Shown here: one piece after another, positions 56,097 to 64,000 of the stretch
Layout: every line of letters begins with the position of its first letter
Numbering within the stretch: position 1 is the first letter of the stretch
Source of the DNA: Lolium rigidum
Lineage: Eukaryota > Streptophyta > Magnoliopsida > Poales > Poaceae
Direction: 5' to 3'
Length of the DNA: 64,000 nt
Assembly: GCF_022539505.1 (NCBI RefSeq)
Contig: NC_061512.1
Location: forward strand, 150,643,962-150,707,961
Notes under the pieces: generated by a model
Databases searched by the model: none
Told to the model about the DNA's origin: nothing
The model's input: the letters and a program-made list of their open reading frames with translations, nothing else
Position numbers and translations under genes: made by a program

Positions 56097-59000
56097 GTTA
56101 CTAATGTAGTCCAACCAATTATCCTTCCCTCAACTACTAATTACATGGTTGTTTTGCATTTGTCTAGATGATGTGTACCGTTAAATTTAATTGTAGTTAA
56201 TTATAATAATTTATTACTATGAGCGCAATCATTCTCTATTCATGTATTATTATTCCAATTATTTTGTATAAGGTGTTCACCAAGCTGGAACCAAAATTCA
56301 TATATTATGTTTCTTTGGTTCTTTCTTACAGAAAGTTAGGTATGCATTAGGATCGGTCCATTCTCTACATTATATTGTGCATAAATCTATTATAATTACA
56401 AATTTAATCTCCATTGTAGCCTCCACTTTTCATAGTCATCTGATTTGCATAATATATATTCTGGTGGATCAAAAATTGCGCAATGTGCCCCAATCTCAAG
56501 CCTTTGCATGTGTCTTCTTGATGAACTTCTCCCCATTTTGTTGAAGAAGAAAGAAAAAAACTTCACGGAGACGTGTTGCAATATCACTAGCAGCAACCAT
56601 CCTATTTTTTGTTGCAACCTCTCAGCTTTGTGTGAGTTGTGCACCACGGCGTCTGCAACCACACGTTTGTACCACACATGGTTGACTTCATTTTATTTTT
56701 TCTGTTGGGATATTTGTATCAGCTCTCTTAGTCAATTAGAATCCAATGATGGGACAAGGTCCATATTGTAGACGATGTTCCTCCCAATTTGATCCAAGAC
56801 ATCTCATATGAGTTTCTCTTTTGCGCGCATTGACAACTCATGGGAGTTCATTTTGTAATCTAAAGGATGAACCATGGGTCTGTTTCATCGCTGGAAAAGT
56901 ATTCCATACTTACTACACAAAATACACCCTAAAAATTTATAGGACTCAGCAGCCATAGTGAGCTTAATATGGTTGTTATATCTTTGATAGAAATTAAACC
57001 TTTATCTATTTTATGAAAAATCTAAATTTCCAATTTATCCTCCTGCCATATAGTTTCATTACCATTATCACGACGTAATCATAATTATATGAATACCTTG
57101 TACTACTTTATAATACTGAAGCCCCTCTAAAAATATTACGTCGTCATTTCAATTCAATTTATAAATATAAATTCAGTTTAATTTATGTCAGTTTGTAGTT
57201 ATCTACTTCATGTTTTTTACTCATTTCACATAACAAGACAGCATATTCGAACTATATTGAAAATATTTTAATAATAAAGAAGGTAGGCACCCGTCTAGTT
57301 GCAATGAAAGAGAAGTTGCAATTACAACCCTTTCAAAAGTACATTTTGTAACATATAATAATTTATAAAAAATGATTCGTAAGTCTGAAATATATATATT
57401 TCTTCAATTGGTTTTTTCTTTAAAAAAATTATGCTCTTAACTGGTTATCATACTAGTATATTATATTTATGTTTTCTCAGTTGTGTCACAATTAGGCAGC
57501 TTCAGATTTTCTTAGCATCATATAAAATATAAATGTACACATGTGGTGCAAGATAATTTTCACTTTCCATATAAACCAAGCACAATAGATAATGTATGCG
57601 ATGTGAAGTGACAATATTTATTAGTGGATCTAGTCATACCCTAAAACCTTTATTTTTCTTTCTGAGACTGGAATCATTAATTTTTGTCTCAACGGCCTTG
57701 TAACAATATGTTATCAGATGATGATGTACCAACTAAATGAAAGAGTAGAAAGTTATAAACGTTAAGCACCTAGCAGTAAAGAACTCCATACAGGAGTGTC
57801 TTAAGAAGTTAAGATCTAGCATATACTATAGTGGTATCCTTAAATAGTGAAAAATGAGGCCCCAATGGTTCAAATATTCATTGAAATCGACCTGCACTGG
57901 TGCATCAAGGTGCAGTAGTACAACTACTTCTAAAGACAAATAATACCTCCGTACTAAAATATAAGATGTTTTAGAAGGAAGTAGCCTTCTAAAACGACTT
58001 ATATTTTAAATCAAAGGAAGTACACCACCCAAACCGTGTCATTTCTTTTTGATTTTCCTTTCTAAAACCACGTTATTATCAAAGAACACTTTAACATGTT
58101 TTGGCAACAAAGATCCATGTGAAGCAAAAAAAAATTAGAGTTGTCACTTAACTATCCTCCTAAAGGAACAGCAGGGCGAGAACTACATTTACGAAAACAT
58201 TCAGCACACAATTTTAATAAATATTCCGTGGGCAAATGCATCATATGAATTTCCTTTTCCACTAACCTTCGGCAACATTCGGGCACCATTAAAATAAACC
58301 TTCTGAGAGCAGATCCATCATACATTTTTTTTTCTTTTGGTACTAAACTTGAGGTTCCACCATATTCAAGATATATTGGATGAACTTTGATGACGATCTC
58401 AGCAAATCTACCACAGAATGAATAAAGTACTCAATTTTTTGCTGACCTGATATGCAGCTGTCTCCCTGCTTGATATACATCAGGATCCCAGAACACACGG
58501 TCTTATGTTTCCATATCTCTGCTTGATAGAAAACTTTTTTTTCGAAATGGACTTGACAGAAAACGTATTCACCATTGTCTTAGAAATCCTCATTCCCCAG
58601 AGAAGTAACATATTCAACATTGCATTTTTTTCATGGTTTATCCGAAGTTACTACCGAGAACAGGCTACAAGTAGTTAAAGATATCTTCCCAGATATATTT
58701 AGGCGTAACAACTAAGAAAATCAAATGAGTCATATACCCTCAAACACATAGCAGGATGAAAGGTGGCATGCACCGACCATCAATTTTTTTGAAATTTGCG
58801 ACCTTGTAGATGCAAACTATAGAGTGCCAAATTTCATGTGACATATGAAATTAAATATTTCAATGAACATGTGGAAGGAATACTGCGGTAGCGTAGCTGT
58901 AGTCTACTTGTATATACTACTTAAATGTGAGCAGAAAGTACTGTGTTACACGGCTGTGAGAAAGAAGTCAGAGAGATCCAGTCAGGCCATCTGAGAAAAA

Positions 59001-59757
59001 AATATTAGCCGCCTCACAACATTGTGGTTTTCTGCACAATTGAGATAATTAACAGGTTTGCATGAGAAAAAAAATCAAGCTCAATTATTTATTAGGACAA
59101 ATTGGATGCATAGGTGTTAGATTATCTCTGATGGGATACGATATCATCTAACTTGGTATGCTCATATAACCTAATTCCAAATAACATAGAAGTGCCTGAG
59201 ATATATATCTGAATTCATGATTATATGTACCCTAAATTGGGAGAACCATGGGGTTTGTTTCTCATTTCTAGCTTGAGAAAACAGAGATCTGTTTTTAGTA
59301 TTGACACTTGGTCTGCTCCTTATATGATCAGAATGCAGTTTTTGATCTTTAAGTTTCCATCCATGTAATCAGTATTCGTCTTAATATTATCGTCTCTCCC
59401 CAGTTTCAAGTAAAGTCTTATGAGCCCATGCTGTCAAATCTATAAGAAGGTACTAACCCAGGGATCATCAGGGAAATGGTAGTATATAAGAAATTGCAAT
59501 AAGAACTTAAGAAGTGTTCAGAAAAAATGCACTAAGAATTAAACTAATCTGGCCCAGTTACTTACGTGTAGGTAAGGTGACCCAGGCATCATTATAAAAT
59601 TCAGTAATCAATTAGAATTTGCACAAAGAAGTGAAGGGAAAATAATTTACACCAAGAATCCAACTGATTTTGTCCAGCTACTTACATGCAGGTCTGAACG
59701 TAGCCATACCTTTGTAGCAACGTCTGGATCTCTGTACTCCTGGAAACACATGATAGG
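56097..59757. other. A/T-rich sequence without supported genes
   Basis: Apart from the small Stowaway element at 57946-58020, I see no reliable feature in this 3.6-kb stretch. Confidence 0.5.
57946..58020. mobile_element. Stowaway MITE, short
   Basis: 75 bp starting CCTCCGTACTAAAATATAAG and folding onto CTTATATTTTAAATCAAAGGA, flanked by TA (57944-57945 and 58021-58022). TTTTAGAAGG/CCTTCTAAAA form the central hairpin. Confidence 0.8.
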
Positions 59758-59979
59758 ATGCAGCCGGCAACGGCCGTCTGCTTGGTGAGTCAAGGATTGG
59801 CCAATCTCTACTATATTAAATGGCTAGAGGTGGTGAGATGGTTGGTACGTCCGTTCCCTAGCTCCCGTCACAGTACCCACGCACACCTCCCACGCCCACG
59901 CACTCTGCATCCACGCCTCCACGGCACAGAACAACCACCATATGGCCGCCCACCCCTAACCCCCGTCCCCCTCCACTAA

Positions 59980-60534
59980 TTGCTCCCCAACTGCGCGATC
60001 AATTCCGGCGGGGATCGAGGCGCCGGACGACGAGAACGGGCGGCAAACTCGACCGAGAATCTCCCCTCCACGCACGTCTGCCTCCTCACGGCCGACCCCT
60101 ATAGCATGAAGGAGAACTGGAAGATCGCCTTCGTCAGGAACAGCTACCGCAAGGCCGAAGCCGCGCCGACCCCCAGGCAGGACCGCGGCCGCCCGCTCCG
60201 CCGCCCAAGGACCAAGCGCGGTCGCAGCCTCCCGCCCAATGCCAAGAACCTCGTGGTCGAGGCCGTCACCAAGGCCACCACAGGAATTTCCAAAAGCGGC
60301 AGCGGCCGCTCCGTGGCCAAGAAGGCCAAGGTCGTCATGGAAGAAAAACATGCCCCGGCTGACGCATCCGGCTGCACCCCTGCCTAGCGCGGCCGCCCAC
60401 CCAAGGTCCGGCTCTGGAATCTGTCTGGTTGCGACGCTGGTAAGATCGTAGGTAGGAGTAACCGTGCTCTTCGATTTGTGATTCGTACTAATCTGTCTGG
60501 TAGAAATTATACTACTACGTTTGTGCGTCGTACT
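59980..60534 (+). CDS. Basic AT-hook-like protein with an in-frame TAG
   Basis: The frame opens MLPNCAINSGG; a more likely start is the ATG at 60106 (MKENWKIAFVRNSYRK). It carries DRGRPLRRPRTKRGRS (AT-hook-like RGRP) and SVAKKAKVV. It meets TAG at 60385-60387, but the same frame then continues for 49 codons, starting RGRPPKVRLWNLSG, a second AT-hook, to TAA at 60535. A GTAAG donor-like site lies at about 60440. AT-hooks bind A/T-rich DNA; no other domain is visible. It could be a pseudogene, a readthrough frame, or part of a spliced gene. Upstream, CCAAT (59800) and TATATTAAA (59813) could be promoter elements. Confidence 0.4.
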
Positions 60535-60970
60535 TAAACTGTAGTGGCAACTAGAAATGTTCTGTGATTCAACTAATACTCAACATTTTCCTGTGATTCA
60601 AGTTTAGTTTCAAATGTTGGAGTACTGGTTTGTCGTCTTGTAACAGGATGGATGAGGGACTCAAATTCCTCTTTCATGGCTTCAAAAGAAAAGTTCTAAT
60701 TAGGTTCTTCTTGCATATTGAACTGTAGTGGCAATTAGAATTCGTTTAGTACTTACATATGTTCCTCTACATCATCTTGATCTTGATATTTTAACTAATA
60801 AAAACGATACAGTTTTTATGAGAAGAGGTTACTCAACCGAAGATTGGATAAATCTTGTTAAATTCCATTTAAGACTGGCCATATACAGATACTTACGGAT
60901 TTGTTGCCATCATATACTAATTATGATGGATCATTTTTAGATTATAGTTTGGATCACTGAGTTGTACTTG

Positions 60971-62129
60971 TGTTGACTGCCAAAACCCACCGGCGGGCAG
61001 CGGCCTTGTCAACACTGTAGAGCCGGGGGAGCCTAGAGCTGCGGCTGGCTGAGACCCCTCCGAGCGACGGCCCGCAATGCTCTTCTGGTCACACGCGGCG
61101 TTGCGAAGTGCAAGGGCGTGCCACCTGACCTATACCTGGTCAGGAAGGTGATGAGATTGCCTCGCTTAGTTTCCTGCAGGGCATACATGTAAACGTTAAA
61201 TACGAGCCTCGATCGGCTCTCAGGTTATCCTGTGAATCGGCTCAAAGAGCCGATCCACCCATGATCCGTACGGGGTGTACGAATACTTGGTGGTCCTGCT
61301 TGATCAAGATGAAGCTAATGAGATCTACGACGATTTAGGGTTTTCACCACATAATCGGATCATCCTACTCCAGGTTGGGCCAGATGGCCACGCACGGTGC
61401 TCGTAAGCCGATCCTAAACAAGGCCAAAAAACCAACATGAAGTTGATCCTAGGAACATCCCGTTTAGGACTTGCGAACGCCACCCTACGTGCCACAGGAT
61501 CCTCCCCCTTTGTAAGGCCAAACTATTGCAGATATTAAACTAATCCTTGTAGAACAAGGAGCAATCGTAACGGATCAGATCTACTAAATAATGATCAAGC
61601 GGGGTGCCGCCCCCACACCTGAGATAGGCGTGAGGACGGCTAGATATGCAAGGGTTGCACTACGTAAGCATGCTTAAACGAAGAACAATGCTAACCCTAA
61701 CACATCTAATGATAACTACGTTGCTCGCCATCAAAAGCGCTTCAAGTACGAGCAACGCATGAACAACGTGGGCTTGTGCTGCCTAGATCGCAAGATGCGA
61801 TCTAGGCAGCATGTCGCTTACCCGATAGAAACCCTCGAGACGAAGGAGTTGGCGATGCGCCGAGATTGGTTTGTTTTTGGGGTTGAACGTGAGTTGTTGT
61901 TTATTCCATAAACCCTAGGTACATATTTATAGTCCAGGGGACTTTCTAATGTGGGCGTGCACTAAACCGTGCACGAGGTAAACTCTAACTTCTAAAATAA
62001 TAAACTACTAAATAAAGATACACGGGCAATTCAGCCCAAAGCCCTTCGTGCCAGGCCGCTTCAGAAATCTTCCATGTAATCTTCCAAGCCCGGCCCACCT
62101 CTGGATTTGTCCAAAATCTGGTGATAACA
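60971..62129 (-). repeat. 3' LTR of a second Tat-lineage Gypsy element
   Basis: 1159 bp bounded by TGTTGACTGCC and GGTGATAACA on the + strand; homologous throughout to 11974-13143. The purine tract (CCAGGGGGGCATG on the minus strand) abuts it at 62130, so it is the 3' LTR of a minus-strand element extending past the window. The 5 bp on its outer side are ACTTG (60966-60970). Confidence 0.85.
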
Positions 62130-62330
62130 CATGCCCCCCTGGTTTTGGAAATAACATTTCCAAAATCATTATGCTTTCCCTTCGAAGGGTCATGTCGTGG
62201 CGTGAGCAGAGCCGTTACAGCATCCGTCATCATTATGCCCTGTCTTCTCAGCTTCTCTAAAAATTCTGACAGCTTTAGCATCGATCCCTTGGAAGCTGTA
62301 ATGGCATTAAACCTTCACCAGATTTCTCAT

Positions 62331-62337
62331 TATTTAA
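62331..62337 (+). promoter_or_regulatory. TATA-like box for the antisense ORF
   Basis: TATTTAA 86 bp before the ATG at 62417, matching the position of the box at 764-773 for the other copy. Confidence 0.5.
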
Positions 62338-62416
62338 CCGTGCCGACTGGTTAGCTCTCTTTATCCTCTATTCCATCCCAGCTATCGGCACCAAAAAACC
62401 CTCTCCTCCCGTAGCG

Positions 62417-62869
62417 ATGTCTTCCTCTTCCTCTTCCTTCTCAAAACTCTTCCCCCAATCTTCGCCGAAGAAGAAGAACGAGGACAGCCTCCACCCCGCG
62501 AGTGAACCCCTTCTCCTCCGACAAGGAGGAGAAAGAAGGAGAAGCAGCGAAGGCCAAGGCCTCCCCTTCCGCCAAGCTCCCGCCGAAGAAGCGCCCCGCA
62601 TGTGGGCGGACAGCGAGGACGAAGATGATGACGAAGAGGAAGAGGAGGAGGATGACTCCTCCTCCTCCATCGGGTATCCGCCGACCAAGCGCTTCCGCTC
62701 CCGGGCGGACAGCGAGGATGATGATGATGACGAGGAGGAAGAGGCTCCGGCCAAGGGCTGGGGCAGCAGCGACGAGGAGCTCCTGGGAGCAGCGCCGACG
62801 ATGTCGACGGCGGCGATGACGAGGACAGCGACGACTAGTAGTATAGGACTAGTAGTAGCAGTGCACTAG
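62417..62869 (+). CDS. Antisense acidic ORF of the Tat-type element
   Basis: An open frame of 150 codons, opposite to the element's sense. It starts MSSSSSSFSKLF. An acidic block (DSEDEDDDEEEEEEDDSSSS), GYPPTKRFRSRADSE, a second acidic block and EAPAKGWGSSDEE follow; the two acidic-block units look like an internal duplication. A second frame in the first third (FSSDKEEKEGEAAKAKASPS) suggests one indel. Shared with the 216-682 copy are the Ser-rich start, GYPPxKRxR, EAPxxGxGSSDEE and the upstream TATA-like box. The protein would be strongly acidic with one basic cluster, possibly nuclear; its function is unknown. Confidence 0.6.
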   Translation: MSSSSSSFSKLFPQSSPKKKNEDSLHPASEPLLLRQGGERRRSSEGQGLPFRQAPAEEAPRMWADSEDEDDDEEEEEEDDSSSSIGYPPTKRFRSRADSEDDDDDEEEEAPAKGWGSSDEELLGAAPTMSTAAMTRTATTSSIGLVVAVH

Positions 62870-64000
62870 GCACCAGATCCCTCTTTTGAGAGCCATCGGC
62901 TCTTTCTTGTAAAGCCGCTCCTTGGAATTAATGAAATTGTTCTTTCCATTCATCTTTTAATCGCTCCAATTTCATTCCTTCCGTTTGTCATGCTAAGACC
63001 GACAGCAACGCGTCGGACTTCTTCCCTTTTCTTGCAGCAACAGCATAGTCCAGGCCCTGTACTAGACGACGGCTTTTCCTTCCCAGTTCTTCCCTGAGAC
63101 GGCCATGATGCAGCCGCAGCCGAGGTAACCCTGATCGGCTCCCAAGAACAGGAGGGCATCTTCCAGGCTTGTTGCCCCCCGAGTCTCAGCCAAGGTAAAG
63201 CAGAGACGAGGAATACGCGCATGAACTGTGTAGACCTGGGCCTGATTGTGTGCGGGGAAATTCCTTATGTAGCGTCAGCCGATTTGAACACAAATCGGCC
63301 TCTCTGAGCGGAAAGCTTTCAAGGTGAGCTGCCCCCGAGTCCTTACTCGAGGCGAGAATGTGCCACAGCCTGATCCTCTTTCTTCCTCCGACAGCCGATA
63401 ATCTTCCGTTCCAGCTCGTACTAACCCTACGGATTGGATAATCCTCGCACAACCGAGTCGATGGCTACGCATCCCGACATTGTCCTTGAAGAAATTTCCC
63501 TTGAGTCGATGGCCCTGCATCGGCTTTCATGTCCTTAAGTCGATGTCTGCTGCATCGGCTGTGCCTCGAAAATTTTCACTTTTCGAATTTTCAACTCTTT
63601 TTTTTTTATTTTTTTTTTACAGCCGACCTGTGCATCGGTCCCCATATCTCAATACCCGTCAACAAAAGATGAGATGCTTCTGTTGTATACCCTCATATTT
63701 CCATATACCTAGGTGCCCCCGAGCCGATTCTGTCAAGAAAATTGATGGTATCGGCTCGTTGGATAACATGTTGAACCCGAGCAGAGAGGTAGGTGAGGAT
63801 AATTTTGGCCGATTGCTGGAATCGGCCTCCACGTTGCTTGTTCGTTGAAGGTTTTGTAAGTTCCCTTCGTAAATTTTTGGGGCCGATCACAAGGATCAGC
63901 CTCTCCTGGTTTGCCCATTGGTTTGATCTTGCTACTTTGTCAGGCTGGATGAAACCAACCCAACCTCTGACTTGATGCGCCTGTCGTCGTCCACCTTGTG

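Larger units (their letters stand above)
62130..64000 (-). mobile_element. 3' interior of the second Tat-lineage element
   Basis: Non-coding in the sense (minus) direction as far as visible, with an antisense frame at 62417-62869. From about 62890 onward the motif ATCGGCT/AGCCGAT and variants recur some 15 times in both orientations, several as inverted pairs, for example 63278-63302 and 63808-63830. Integrase and the rest of pol would lie beyond 64000. Confidence 0.75.

Overview
This is plant nuclear DNA from a grass, most likely a Pooideae species of the wheat/barley/oat/ryegrass group. The evidence is the dense nesting of grass LTR retrotransposons, CACTA elements whose subterminal repeats contain a TTTAGTACCGGTTCGT-type motif, Stowaway and PIF/Harbinger miniature elements, and eukaryotic splice sites. 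A run of exactly 100 N (28937-29036) marks a scaffold gap, so this is a draft assembly. No rRNA, tRNA, CRISPR or prokaryotic feature was found; one 5S rRNA-like fragment lies inside a transposon.

Layout. Positions 1-18420 are a four-level stack of LTR retrotransposons. The oldest layer (element C, + strand; 15832-18415) was entered by element B (minus; 13144-15831). B was entered by a Tat-lineage Gypsy element A (minus; LTR 11974-13143, remnants down to 975). A was itself entered by a non-autonomous LTR element (2137-8751) and by an element now reduced to a solo LTR (10851-11743). The far end of A is rearranged: its integrase is duplicated as a 522-bp inverted repeat around a 7-nt loop, and is joined to a 3' region of the same family in the opposite direction.

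Positions 18421-28790 carry PIF/Harbinger-type fragments, a B3 transcription factor pseudogene split by a solo LTR, the coiled-coil tail of a probable GRF zinc-finger gene, and a 1.7-kb Harbinger-like element enclosing a broken gene. Positions 29037-33440 are almost gene-free. Positions 33441-41980 are a Mutator-like element (MULE) with matching terminal inverted repeats. It holds a decayed transposase gene (+), a GRF-type zinc-finger gene (minus), an apparently intact gene of unknown function with its own TATA box, and a 327-bp tandem array.

Positions 42000-48760 hold an intact single-C2H2/EAR zinc-finger gene and an AP2-like gene in otherwise plain sequence. Positions 48763-50161 are a 1.4-kb CACTA element with a 5S rRNA-like segment. 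Positions 53325-56093 are a second CACTA element with a captured exon that looks like Cactin. Positions 59980-60534 hold an AT-hook-like basic protein gene. Positions 60971-64000 are the 3' LTR and 3' interior of another Tat-lineage Gypsy element running off the window.

Most of the window is mobile DNA. Candidates for working host genes are the C2H2/EAR gene (42287-42988), the unknown gene at 39663-40061, the AP2-like gene (46698-47261) and, less surely, the AT-hook gene. The most distinctive recurring feature is an antisense reading frame with its own TATA-like box in the 3' region of both Tat-type copies. It encodes an acidic protein with a conserved GYPPxKRxR ... GSSDEE signature.
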